From contig NZ_JAAMTH010000001.1 in the NCBI RefSeq assembly GCF_018283455.1, positions 1,841,501 through 1,905,500 of the forward strand: 64,000 nt of DNA, read 5' to 3'. A model generated the notes under the pieces. That model saw only the letters and a program-made list of their open reading frames with translations, had not been told where the DNA came from and did no database searches. Positions 8,421-16,749 of this stretch are shown one piece after another. The translations under genes were made by a program, and so were the position numbers. The stretch's first letter is position 1. Each line of letters starts with the position of its first letter. Source of the DNA: Planococcus sp. MSAK28401. Its GTDB lineage: Bacteria; Bacillota; Bacilli; Bacillales_A; Planococcaceae.

Positions 8421-8994
8421 GGAATGGAAACTGAAAGAAATTGTCCTCATGTCATTATTTGGCGTCGTGTTCGGCATTGTTTACTTGCTCTTTTTGCACA
8501 TTGGCAACTTATGGGCAGGCGTCATCGGGCCGCTCGCTTATGAATGGATGTTCGGCATCTGGTTTATCGTCTCCATCATTTCGATGTATATTATCAGAAA
8601 GCCTGGCGCTGCTTTATTACCAGAAATCTTGGCCGCAGCTATCGAAGTGATGCTCGGCAATGCGATCGGCCCGAGGCTTATCCTATCAGGCATCATTCAA
8701 GGCCTCGGAGCAGAAGCAGCGTTCGCGCTGACTCGTTACCGGCATTTCCATGTTGGCATCTTGATGCTTGCAGGTGCTGGTGCTGGAGTTTTCAGTTTTG
8801 TTTACGGCTATTTCCTATCGGGCTATGCTGCATTGGATCCTTCTTTCGTCGCCTTGATGTTCACACTTCGCGTCGCAAGCGGTGCGATCATTGCCGGCAT
8901 CGGCGGCAAATATATCGCCGATTCACTGCTCGCAACTGGATCACTACGGGGCTATGCTATCGCTAAGGCGGAAAAAGGCGATGTCCGTGCTTAA
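8413..8994 (+). CDS. ykoE: ECF-transporter substrate-binding membrane component YkoE
   Basis: A 193-residue integral membrane protein with about six hydrophobic helices; the N-terminus (MLKEWKLKEIVLMS) is typical of YkoE, the S component of the thiamine-precursor ECF-like importer. The ATG at 8413 is preferred over the GTG at 8404 because GGCGGTGA lies at proper distance. It overlaps ykoF by 8 nt and ykoD by 14 nt, consistent with translational coupling. Substrate (HMP or thiamine) is inferred from the TPP riboswitch and the YkoF partner. Confidence 0.92.
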   Translation: MLKEWKLKEIVLMSLFGVVFGIVYLLFLHIGNLWAGVIGPLAYEWMFGIWFIVSIISMYIIRKPGAALLPEILAAAIEVMLGNAIGPRLILSGIIQGLGAEAAFALTRYRHFHVGILMLAGAGAGVFSFVYGYFLSGYAALDPSFVALMFTLRVASGAIIAGIGGKYIADSLLATGSLRGYAIAKAEKGDVRA

Positions 8995-10417
8995 TCCGGT
9001 TTTTCAATTAGACAACTTCAGCTTTCGCTTTCCGGAGTCAGTAGAACCGACCTTACGCCATATTACGCTCGCAATCCATGCGCAAGAACGGGTGGTCATT
9101 ACAGGGCCAAGTGGATGCGGAAAGTCCACGCTTCTCTATGTGCTGAACCGGCTGTACCCGCATAATTGCGATGGCCAAGTTTCTGGCACCGTCAGGATCT
9201 TCGGGCGTACATCACAAGAATACGAACCTGGTGAAGCCAACCGGAAAGTCGCAACGGTTTTTCAAGATCCCGACAGCCAATTTTGCATGCCGACGGTCGA
9301 AGAAGAACTGGCGTTCACTCTGGAGAATCTTCAAGTGCCCCGGGAAGAGATGCCAAAACGCATCGACCGGATTTTGCGCATGACGGGCCTGGACGATATT
9401 CGCCATGGTTCCATTCAAACCTTCTCAGGCGGGATGAAACAACGCATCGCCACAGCTTGCGCCTTGATTATGGAGCCTGACTGTTTGTTGCTCGATGAAC
9501 CTCTCGCCCATCTCGACCCGTTGACGGCGAAAGAGTTTGTCGCTTGGTTGGATCAATTGCAACAGGAAAACGGTCTTGCAATCGTCGCCGTCGAGCATAA
9601 ATTAGAGCTATGGGGAGAATTTTTCGAACGGGAGATCAGCCTTTCGGAAAACGGCGCCATACAGAAAGACCAAGCCTACACCAGAAGGAATGCTCCTTTC
9701 CTGCCGAAGCGTGAGACGGCCAAACAGCCAAAAGTCTTGTTTGAGGCAAGGGATCTATCCATTACACGAGCTTCAAAAGCTTTGCTGCGCGGTGCCAGCC
9801 TGCAGCTTTATGCGGGTGAAGTGATGATCATTGCAGGACCGAACGGAAGCGGGAAATCGACTTTGCTGAAAGCCTTATGCGGCATCATGAAACACGATAG
9901 CGGGACGATTTCAGGAGAGTTTGCCGGATTTGTCCCACAATCGCCCGAGCAGCTGTTTCTGTCGAAGACTGTAGAAGAGGAATTATCGTATTCCGGAAAT
10001 TCCTCTCCTCATGATGTGAAAGATCTTCTCGAGGCACTTGCCTTGGATCCTATTGCTCAAGCCCATCCTTTTTCCGTGAGCCATGGCCAAAAGCGCCGTG
10101 TGGCCATCGGCGCGATGCTAGCAGACCGTCGCCAAGTTTTGTTGCTAGATGAACCGACGGCAGGGCAAGACCTCAACGCATTGATGGAGCTCCATCACCA
10201 AATCACTTGCCGGGCGCAAGACGGCTGCGCGTTGGTTGTGGTGACGCACGATATGAATTTTGCCTTGAGCATTGCGGATACGATCTGCCTAATGAAAGAC
10301 GGCAGATTATCCGCTCCTCTTGAACCACAAGAGCTTTTTTCAAGCCCTGTCCTGCTGGCAGAGCACCGTTTATATTGGCCGGAAAAGGAGGAATCCTATG
10401 CGCCGTCTTTTACATGA
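8981..10417 (+). CDS. ykoD: Duplicated ABC ATPase of the thiamine-precursor importer, YkoD
   Basis: A 478-residue protein with two fused ABC ATPase domains. Domain 1: Walker A GPSGCGKST at 42-50, signature FSGGMKQR, Walker B LLLDEPLAHLDP. Domain 2: Walker A GPNGSGKST near 287-295, signature SVSHGQKRR and Walker B LLLDEPTAGQD. The second signature is SHGQ rather than SGGQ, which is common in ECF-type ATPases. It would energise uptake with YkoE (substrate component) and YkoC (transmembrane coupler). ATG at 8981 chosen because residues before it overlap ykoE and have no ribosome site. It overlaps ykoC by 20 nt. Confidence 0.93.
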   Translation: MSVLNPVFQLDNFSFRFPESVEPTLRHITLAIHAQERVVITGPSGCGKSTLLYVLNRLYPHNCDGQVSGTVRIFGRTSQEYEPGEANRKVATVFQDPDSQFCMPTVEEELAFTLENLQVPREEMPKRIDRILRMTGLDDIRHGSIQTFSGGMKQRIATACALIMEPDCLLLDEPLAHLDPLTAKEFVAWLDQLQQENGLAIVAVEHKLELWGEFFEREISLSENGAIQKDQAYTRRNAPFLPKRETAKQPKVLFEARDLSITRASKALLRGASLQLYAGEVMIIAGPNGSGKSTLLKALCGIMKHDSGTISGEFAGFVPQSPEQLFLSKTVEEELSYSGNSSPHDVKDLLEALALDPIAQAHPFSVSHGQKRRVAIGAMLADRRQVLLLDEPTAGQDLNALMELHHQITCRAQDGCALVVVTHDMNFALSIADTICLMKDGRLSAPLEPQELFSSPVLLAEHRLYWPEKEESYAPSFT

Positions 10418-11147
10418 AATGAACCCCAGCTTGAAATTTCTTGCTGTCACTGCATGTATGCTGGCGCTCGCGTTTTTTTTCAATCCTTGGACGCCACTGA
10501 TGTTTTTCCTAGGCATCGTATTGGTACAATTGCTGTTTAGCCAAACCAATTGGAAACTTTGGTCACTTGTTATGCTGCCTTTTGTGATCGGCGCATTCGG
10601 TTATTTCTGGACTACCTTGGTGTTCGGTGAGTCTGGTGATGGGACTGTGTTATGGACAATCGGCATGATCGAAATAACCGCTCAAAATTGGGAGCATGCC
10701 TGGTCATTATCATTCCGCGTCCTGGCGTTTTCAAGCATTTCGTTATTATTTGCTTTCACTACCGATCCTGTCCGGTTTATCCAAAGCTTGATGCAGCAAG
10801 GAAAACTGTCTCCGAAACTTGCTTTCAGTGTGCTGATCAGCTATCAATTCCTTCCTGTTCTAAAAACGGAATTCGAGCAGTTGCAGCAAGCTCACCGTCT
10901 CAGGGGTCCGGGTGCGAAACCAACGCCATTCAAACGAATAACAGCCTTGCGCCGCCTGCTCATCCCCCTGCTTGCCGGTGCTGTCAGAAAAGCCGAGCGC
11001 GCCGCCTTTGCGATGGAAGCGCGGGCGTTTACAGACGCAGCAAGATCTCATTACCGGGAAATCAAGATTGAGCACAAGGATTATGCATTGCTTGGCATGT
11101 TTTCATTGGTGCTCGTCTTAAGTTGCAGTGCAGTTTTTTGGACTTAA
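10398..11147 (+). CDS. ykoC: ECF-transporter transmembrane (T) component YkoC
   Basis: A 249-residue membrane protein of the CbiQ/EcfT family: four or more hydrophobic segments and the cytoplasmic coupling motif region with HRLRGPGA and an Ala-Arg-rich second motif (MEARAF) that contacts the ATPase. The ATG at 10398 has AAAGGAGGAATCCT before it. Last gene of the riboswitch-controlled operon, followed by a strong terminator. Confidence 0.92.
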   Translation: MRRLLHEMNPSLKFLAVTACMLALAFFFNPWTPLMFFLGIVLVQLLFSQTNWKLWSLVMLPFVIGAFGYFWTTLVFGESGDGTVLWTIGMIEITAQNWEHAWSLSFRVLAFSSISLLFAFTTDPVRFIQSLMQQGKLSPKLAFSVLISYQFLPVLKTEFEQLQQAHRLRGPGAKPTPFKRITALRRLLIPLLAGAVRKAERAAFAMEARAFTDAARSHYREIKIEHKDYALLGMFSLVLVLSCSAVFWT

Positions 11148-11148
11148 T

Positions 11149-11196
11149 AAAACAACACCTCCGCAGTGAATGATCCAACTGCGGAGGTGTTGTTTG
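11149..11196. terminator. Bidirectional terminator between ykoC and the Spo0M-like gene
   Basis: A perfect 17-bp stem with a 10-nt loop located between two convergent genes; ends are A-rich on one side and T-rich on the other. Confidence 0.9.
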
Positions 11197-11239
11197 GGTT
11201 AACATAATAAGATTATCATCAAGCTATTGTAAATTGTCT

Positions 11240-11659
11240 TCAGCTGTCTATTTTACCGTAAGTGATTTCATCCTCGTCCTGGACATTGACGCCGTTTTTC
11301 ACGTGAACAATCGTCCGTAAAATCAACTTGGCATTCACATTCTCGAGCACCCAGCGTTCATCCGGCACAATTTCGAATTGCTGCATGACGGTGTTCTTTG
11401 ATTTTACGGATCCCGCAAATTCCAAGCTCTGCTTGGCAACTGGCGTTTCATAAAAATCAAAATCGCTGTCTTGCCGGTAATCTTCCACTAAGCGAATCAC
11501 TTGAAGTTCGATATAATCGATTTCCTGATCGCCGCTTCCTCCGTCCAAGTAAACCGTGCCGTTCAAGGTTTCACCTTCTTCAAGATGCGGCCTCTCCACT
11601 ACAGTGTCCACTTTGATCGAACCGATGCCGATCGAAGATAAAAAGTCTTTGAATTTCAT
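11240..11659 (-). CDS. Spo0M-like arrestin-fold protein (short form)
   Basis: A 139-residue protein whose N-terminal region (SSIGIGSIKVDTVVE, then EEGETLNGTVYLDGG and IDYIELQVIR) resembles the arrestin-like N-domain of Bacillus sporulation-control protein Spo0M. Spo0M is about 258 residues; this protein has one domain only, so it is either a truncated relative or a distinct single-domain family. ATG follows a GGGGG ribosome site. No sporulation genes are nearby, and Planococcus-like hosts often do not sporulate, so a stress or cell-envelope role is more likely than a sporulation one. It forms a single-gene unit. Confidence 0.7.
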   Translation of the reverse strand: MKFKDFLSSIGIGSIKVDTVVERPHLEEGETLNGTVYLDGGSGDQEIDYIELQVIRLVEDYRQDSDFDFYETPVAKQSLEFAGSVKSKNTVMQQFEIVPDERWVLENVNAKLILRTIVHVKNGVNVQDEDEITYGKIDS

Positions 11660-11725
11660 AAAATCTATACCCCCAAAATTTGATAATTCTCCATACCACT
11701 TTCCTGTGCCTTATAAACAGGAAGC

Positions 11726-12916
11726 TTAAAGCTCGGTGTAGTCGTATTGATTATCCAAGTCCGTTTCGTATCGGTTATAACGCCGTTTGAACAGCTTGTA
11801 CAGATGGCTGACGATGACCCGCAGCAAGGCATACATCGGAATCCCTAAAATGACCCCCACGACGCCAAACAAGGAGCCGGCCGTCAACAGGACGAAAATG
11901 ATCGTGACAGGGTGGATATACATCGTCTTGCCCATTACTTGCGGCGAGATCAAATTACCTTCCACCAGCTGTACGACGGTCCACACAATTGCGAGTTTCA
12001 CAAGCATGAACGGCGAAGTAACGAGTGCGATAATGGCAGCGGGCGTAATCGCGATAGCTGGACCGATATACGGCACGATGCTTGTCACCATCGCCAGCGC
12101 GCCGAGCAGCAGTGCATAATCCATACCGATGATCAAAAAGCCGATATAGACCATCACGCCGATGCAAAATGCGACGATGAGCTGGCCTTGGATATAAGCC
12201 CCCAATTGCTTGTCTGCGTCCCTTAAGACTTCTCTTGTATCGTCTCGAAATCTTGGCGGCAGCAACTTCAGGAAATAGTCCGGAAGTTTATCACCGTCTT
12301 TCAATAGATAAAACAGGATAAACGGCACGATGACAATCGACAGGATGACACCCGTGATCGTCGAAATCCAGCTGGTGACGCGCGTAATGATGCCCGTCAC
12401 TGTCGCTTGAAGTGTATCTGCGATGCTGGTCGGCAAGGTAGCGATCAAGGCCTCGATATTAAAGTCTGAATCCTGGTAATAATCACCGACCAATGAATTG
12501 CGCAAAAACTGATCGGTATTGTTCAATAAGCGCATGAAATAATCTGGAAATTCCTCGATTAAGTTCTGGAATTGGTCTCTCACATATGGAAACACCAACA
12601 AACTCAATAAAGTCAATAACCCGATGCCGCCAAGGAAGATGATCAAGATGCCCCAAATTCTTGGAATTTTGAAACGTTCCAGCAAACGCAGCACCGGCCG
12701 CAGCAAGTAGTAAAAAATAAGAGCCAAGACGACTGGCAAGACGACCGTTTTCATGAATACATTGAGCGGATTGAAGATGAACGACACTTCCCTGAAGATG
12801 AATACGACGAGCCCGATTAAAATCAAGATCAATAAGGTGAAAAGCGTGTTCCTCCCGCCCAGGAAGCGGATATAGTTAGTAGCAAAAAACGGCGGTCTAT
12901 TGTCATCTGGCGGCAT
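11726..12916 (-). CDS. AI-2E family transporter (YtvI/PerM-like permease)
   Basis: A 396-residue membrane protein of the AI-2E exporter/permease family: two hydrophobic helices near the N-terminus (25-50 and 60-85), a third before a long soluble segment (about 110-200), and a cluster of helices to residue 370, with the family block around LLGALAMVTSIVPYIGPAIA and FGVVGVILGIPMYALL. Members export autoinducer-2 or act as Na+/H+ antiporters; function of this one is not determined. The ATG follows AGAAGGGGATCGCC. The 55 nt before the LCP gene show no terminator, so co-transcription with it is possible. Confidence 0.9.
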   Translation of the reverse strand: MPPDDNRPPFFATNYIRFLGGRNTLFTLLILILIGLVVFIFREVSFIFNPLNVFMKTVVLPVVLALIFYYLLRPVLRLLERFKIPRIWGILIIFLGGIGLLTLLSLLVFPYVRDQFQNLIEEFPDYFMRLLNNTDQFLRNSLVGDYYQDSDFNIEALIATLPTSIADTLQATVTGIITRVTSWISTITGVILSIVIVPFILFYLLKDGDKLPDYFLKLLPPRFRDDTREVLRDADKQLGAYIQGQLIVAFCIGVMVYIGFLIIGMDYALLLGALAMVTSIVPYIGPAIAITPAAIIALVTSPFMLVKLAIVWTVVQLVEGNLISPQVMGKTMYIHPVTIIFVLLTAGSLFGVVGVILGIPMYALLRVIVSHLYKLFKRRYNRYETDLDNQYDYTEL

Positions 12917-12973
12917 GGCGATCCCCTTCTTTGTATAGGCTTCTACCTATAGTTTACCATATTATCTGAAAAA

Positions 12974-13918
12974 TTAGTTGAGAGGCTGAGACAAAAATTC
13001 TTCCAGCGCACGGCGATTTTGTTGTATATCGATTTCAAGAACCGAGCCGGCCTGTGGATAATTCGCATAGCTGTATCCACCTTCCACCGGAATCGTCAAG
13101 CGTTCGATCTCCCCGCTGCCACCGGTGCCAAGCTGTGTCGCCAATTTGATTTGATCGACCAACGGCATATCGGTCTGCACATAGCCTTGAGCCGCTCCTG
13201 CCAATTTCGGCAGTTTCGGGATTGACGACACGCTGATCAATTCATCCTTTAATGCAGCGATCACTTGCTGCTGGCGCCGCACACGGCCGAAGTCGCCTTC
13301 ATTATCCGAACGGAAGCGCGCGTAGCCCAGCAATTCCTGGCCATTCAAATTCTGCACGCCTGGAGACAAAGTTACGCCGATCTTCTCGGACATTTCCTTT
13401 TCGACATCGATTTCGACACCACTCGGCGCTGCGATGTCGACAAGCGTTTCAAAGCTCTTGAAGTCGACAAGTGCGTAATTATGGATTTCCACACCAAACA
13501 TTTCACGCAAAGTCGACGCCAGCAAATCGACGCCTCCCAAATAATAAGCGGTGTTCAATTTATAAGATTGGTACCCTGGAATATCTGCATAAATATCACG
13601 CATGAACGAGGTGATTTTCACTTCATTGTTTTCGCGGTCGTGAGTCACCATCATCATCGTATCCGTCCGTGATTGTGCTTCACCGCGCGAATCCACCCCG
13701 AGTACAAGGATATTCTGGTATCCACTATTGTCTTCATCTCCTGCAAACGGTTCCGCTTCGATTTCGGTTTCATCAGCTATGTCCTGGCCTTGTTGATATT
13801 GGATAAAGAAGTAAATTCCAGCACCGAGCAATAAAATGATCAATAATAAGAAAAGCTTGCCGATCGGGCGGAATCGTTTGCGTTTTCTGGTCTGCCTTGT
13901 TTCGTATTGTTCTTCCAT
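12974..13918 (-). CDS. LytR-CpsA-Psr (LCP) family cell-wall polymer ligase
   Basis: A 314-residue type II membrane protein: a short Lys/Arg-rich cytoplasmic tail, one transmembrane helix at about 21-41, an acidic linker, then the LCP catalytic domain with VLGVDSR near 75, the Arg-Asp pair in SFMRDIYADIPG, NTAYYLGG and RFRSDNEGDFGRVRRQQQV. LCP enzymes attach teichoic acids or other polyprenyl-linked polymers to peptidoglycan at the outer face of the membrane. The ATG at 13918 is spaced from AAAGGA; 15 upstream in-frame codons are probably not translated. Confidence 0.92.
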   Translation of the reverse strand: MEEQYETRQTRKRKRFRPIGKLFLLLIILLLGAGIYFFIQYQQGQDIADETEIEAEPFAGDEDNSGYQNILVLGVDSRGEAQSRTDTMMMVTHDRENNEVKITSFMRDIYADIPGYQSYKLNTAYYLGGVDLLASTLREMFGVEIHNYALVDFKSFETLVDIAAPSGVEIDVEKEMSEKIGVTLSPGVQNLNGQELLGYARFRSDNEGDFGRVRRQQQVIAALKDELISVSSIPKLPKLAGAAQGYVQTDMPLVDQIKLATQLGTGGSGEIERLTIPVEGGYSYANYPQAGSVLEIDIQQNRRALEEFLSQPLN

Positions 13919-14151
13919 GATGTTTACATTCCTTTCTGAGCTGTACAATTTGTTTAGACGCATATGAATAGATGGAGGTTTCCTTCCGTAATACGTTTTT
14001 ATTGTTTGTGCCTCACCGGAGTGGTAAAATTCTTCTTATTCTCAAGTGGGCCATTATGCCTCTATGGAAATGTCCAGGCGGCGCTTCAAAGCCGCAGACA
14101 TCTTTACATAAAAGTAAAATGGTGGCCTATATTATAGAAGGAGGCAATCCA

Positions 14152-14682
14152 ATGTTAGAAAAAGCAACATTCGCTGGCGGCTGTTTTTGGTGCATGGTCA
14201 AGCCATTCGATCAATTTGACGGAATCGAGTCCGTAATTTCCGGATATACTGGCGGCCATTTGGCGAATCCGTCCTATGAACAAGTGAAAAGTGGACATTC
14301 CGGCCACCTGGAAGCGGTTGAAATTACATTTGATCCGGCCGTTTTCCCATATGAACAATTGCTGGATATCTTTTGGCAGCAAATCGACCCGACTGATAAT
14401 GACGGGCAATTCCAGGACCGCGGAGCTTCCTATCGCCCTGCCATCTTCGTGCATAATGAAGAGCAGCGGAAATTGGCGCTTGCTTCCAGAAAACAACTCG
14501 AAGAAAGCGGCCGCTTCGATAAACCGGTCATCACCGAGATCCAAGATGCCGAGCCCTTCTATCCGGCTGAAGATTACCACCAGGATTTCTACTTGAAAAA
14601 TCCAGATCATTACGCACAAGATCGTGCCGAATCCGGTCGCGATGAATTTTTGGATAGTGCGTGGAAGAAAGCCGACGCTTGA
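14152..14682 (+). CDS. msrA: Peptide-methionine (S)-S-oxide reductase MsrA (copy 1)
   Basis: A 176-residue MsrA that reduces methionine-S-sulfoxide in proteins. The catalytic motif GGCFWC is at residues 9-14, followed by EAVEITFDP and the YHQDFY block near 145. It is one of two MsrA proteins in the window; the other is fused into the msrAB operon at 39 kb. This one stands alone, next to an LCP gene. ATG at 14152 has AGAAGGAGGCAATCC; in-frame codons upstream from 13972 look non-coding. Its last codons and stop lie inside the left arm of a terminator. Confidence 0.93.
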   Translation: MLEKATFAGGCFWCMVKPFDQFDGIESVISGYTGGHLANPSYEQVKSGHSGHLEAVEITFDPAVFPYEQLLDIFWQQIDPTDNDGQFQDRGASYRPAIFVHNEEQRKLALASRKQLEESGRFDKPVITEIQDAEPFYPAEDYHQDFYLKNPDHYAQDRAESGRDEFLDSAWKKADA

Positions 14683-14697
14683 TGCGCCGGCTTTTTC
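14668..14697 (+). terminator. Terminator overlapping the msrA stop codon
   Basis: An ~11-bp GC-rich stem whose left arm is the final codons of msrA and whose loop contains the TGA stop, followed by five T residues. Confidence 0.8.
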
Positions 14698-14776
14698 TAT
14701 GGCTGAAAATCAGCGAACAGAGCGAACCCAATTGCCCGCTGATCAATATAAAAAACTTCTCACATAAATATTTTAA

Positions 14777-14804
14777 TTGACAGATTATTCGATTAGTCTA
14801 AAAT
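14777..14804 (+). promoter_or_regulatory. Sigma-A-type promoter for the 14855 gene
   Basis: TTGACA, a 16-nt spacer and TAAAAT, about 50 nt ahead of the small membrane protein's start codon. Confidence 0.65.
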
Positions 14805-14854
14805 CAGGATACGCGGGTCTTTCCGCAAAAATGCGCTAAACAGGAGGCATTATC

Positions 14855-15163
14855 ATGCAATGGCTCAGCACTTTGGACATCTTTTTCGTGCAATTAATCC
14901 TTTTTCCACCGTTTGTTATTTTACTGGGCGTTGCAGCGGCGATACTGTCGAACAGGATTTTCATTGGCCCGCTCGTCACGCTCGTTTCATCGCTCGAACT
15001 GAATTATTGGTATTTTTCAACTTTACTCCCAGAAGCGGAAATTCCATACATGATGATTGTTTCATGGGCAATCCTGTTTCCGCTCTTGTCGCTTTATGTC
15101 TCCTGGGTGGCCGTTGCGCCGTCCCCTAAAAAAACTCATCAGGGTTTTCGATGGAGCAAATAA
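14855..15163 (+). CDS. Small hypothetical membrane protein (102 aa, three predicted TM helices)
   Basis: A 102-residue hydrophobic protein with three likely membrane helices (about 8-30, 36-58 and 62-88) and a short positively charged C-terminal tail. Size and topology are reminiscent of the DUF2651 family of Bacillus, but I cannot confirm this. It has a good ribosome site (CAGGAGG) and a clear promoter. Its last 25 nt overlap, on the opposite strand, the end of the MFS transporter gene. Confidence 0.7.
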   Translation: MQWLSTLDIFFVQLILFPPFVILLGVAAAILSNRIFIGPLVTLVSSLELNYWYFSTLLPEAEIPYMMIVSWAILFPLLSLYVSWVAVAPSPKKTHQGFRWSK

Positions 15164-16323
15164 GCAAAAAGAATCATCAACATGACAAATGCCAAGAACA
15201 TCCATAAGGTAATATCATGGTTGCCGGTCTGGTCATAAACCACTCCGATGATGAACGGCATGAATGCCGAAATCAAATATCCCCCGGATTGTGTCATCGC
15301 AGCCCAGCTATTTGCTTCATCTGCAGAATCCGTCGCATCGAGCGGCAAAAGTAAAGCGATTGGAAACAAGCCACCGAGCGCAACACCAATCAAAGCAGCA
15401 GCAACCCACACCGCCCATGTTCCGGCAAACATCAACAACAGGATTCCGCCTGTACCGAACGCCAGTACAGCCAACACCCATAGAAAGCGGTTCGGGTAGC
15501 GGCTGAACAACAGCGGGATGGAAATATTGCAAACGATCTGGACCGCCGTCATGACAGTAACAACCGCTCCTGCCGACAGCACACTCAAGCCCTTATCGAT
15601 TGCGATAGGTGCAAGCCATGTCAGCATCGAGAAAAAGAAAGCCGCTTGGAAGCCGAAAAACAACAGCATGTACCACGCCTTCACGTTTTTCCACGGGCTT
15701 TCTGTGATCGGCAGCGGATCTTCTGGCATTGCTTGCGTTTTTGTTTTTGTTTTTGTTTTCGCTTCAGGCATTCTCAGCCATACAATAAGGGCAGCAATCG
15801 CCAAACCGGACCAAACCGCAAGCCCCGCCGGCCAGCCGGAAGCTGCGTAGACGACACTCGTCAATCCTGCGGCGAGTGTCGCACCGAGCCCCATGCCAAA
15901 CGAATAGACGCCGATCAACGAAGCCGTCCGAGTGGGGAAATCCCGCTTGATCATGGCAGACAACATCGGCCCGATGATAGCAATCGCGATGCCGATAAAA
16001 AACGAACTGAGCAATAAATTAAAATAACTCGGCCAAAATCCGCGCCCTAAAGTAAAGACACCAATGATGGCCAGCAAAAAACCAATGGAACGCTTCAAGC
16101 CGAAGCGGCGATTGAAGACGATCGCAAATGGCGCGAACAGTCCCATGCACAGGACGGGTACAGCGGTCAATAAACTGACTTGCCCGTTCGTCAGCCCAAG
16201 ATCCGTCCGAATCGGTTCGAGCATCGGCCCGATTGAAGAAATGGCCGGCCTTAAATTGAGCGCCACTAATAGAATGGCAAAGATAACGCCGGTCAGTGCT
16301 GGTCTTGTCCCAATTCCCCTCAT
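15139..16323 (-). CDS. CynX/NimT-family MFS transporter
   Basis: A 394-residue, 12-helix major facilitator of the CynX/NimT branch (cyanate transporter CynX, 2-nitroimidazole exporter NimT/YeaN). The N-terminal helix block LLVALNLRPAISSIGPML and LTAVPVLCMGLFAP are characteristic. The central cytoplasmic loop (about residues 193-212) contains an unusual (KT)n run encoded by a TTTTTG hexamer repeat. ATG at 16323 is preceded by AAGGAG at 9 nt; an upstream ATG 10 codons earlier has no ribosome site. Substrate unknown; no cyanase gene nearby. Confidence 0.88.
   Translation of the reverse strand: MRGIGTRPALTGVIFAILLVALNLRPAISSIGPMLEPIRTDLGLTNGQVSLLTAVPVLCMGLFAPFAIVFNRRFGLKRSIGFLLAIIGVFTLGRGFWPSYFNLLLSSFFIGIAIAIIGPMLSAMIKRDFPTRTASLIGVYSFGMGLGATLAAGLTSVVYAASGWPAGLAVWSGLAIAALIVWLRMPEAKTKTKTKTQAMPEDPLPITESPWKNVKAWYMLLFFGFQAAFFFSMLTWLAPIAIDKGLSVLSAGAVVTVMTAVQIVCNISIPLLFSRYPNRFLWVLAVLAFGTGGILLLMFAGTWAVWVAAALIGVALGGLFPIALLLPLDATDSADEANSWAAMTQSGGYLISAFMPFIIGVVYDQTGNHDITLWMFLAFVMLMILFAYLLHRKP
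15735..15766. repeat. Short tandem repeat (TTTTTG-type hexamer) inside the MFS gene
   Basis: About four copies of a GTTTTT hexamer in a row. Because the unit is 6 nt, copy-number change would add or remove Lys-Thr pairs in the cytoplasmic loop without breaking the frame. Confidence 0.8.
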
Positions 16324-16409
16324 ATTTTCTCTCTCCTTATCCTTCAGCACCAAACTTGTGTTCCTGCTGCCACTTACCTTAAAATAAAACAGGAAAGGCG
16401 GGTTGCTGG

Positions 16410-16643
16410 ATGAAGCTCATAAATTGGAGCTACGCAAAACGATACAATATCAAAGCCACTTTTGACGAATTTCCGCACGTGGTCGTGCTATTCCGCCAGA
16501 TTGGCGGCTATTACTTTATTTATTCGATGAAAGGCCTGACACCGGAACACGTTCCGGGCAGGCGCGAATATGTACAGATGGAGTACCTCCTGAATAAAGA
16601 GCTTGGCCAATTGGATGCTTATCTTCGCAGAAAAAGCCGCTAA
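16410..16643 (+). CDS. Small hypothetical protein (77 aa)
   Basis: An unrecognised 77-residue, basic, soluble protein with an aromatic-rich centre (FRQIGGYYFIYSMKG) and a helical C-terminus. A ribosome site AAAGGCGGG lies about 9 nt before the ATG. It is divergent from the MFS gene and precedes the ABC-F gene by about 100 nt without a visible terminator. Coding status rests on the ribosome site and sensible composition. Confidence 0.6.
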   Translation: MKLINWSYAKRYNIKATFDEFPHVVVLFRQIGGYYFIYSMKGLTPEHVPGRREYVQMEYLLNKELGQLDAYLRRKSR

Positions 16644-16749
16644 AGCTTATCCTTTATTAGTTTAGCCGACACGGGCTTTGAACGCTACCGGTTTGGGACG
16701 CATTCGTGTTATACTATTCATATTGTGAATTTTAGGAGGACGAATAATA

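Noticed and set aside
11698..11722. A 7-bp hairpin just after the AI-2E transporter stop
   Set aside because: Lacks a U tract; too weak to be called a terminator.
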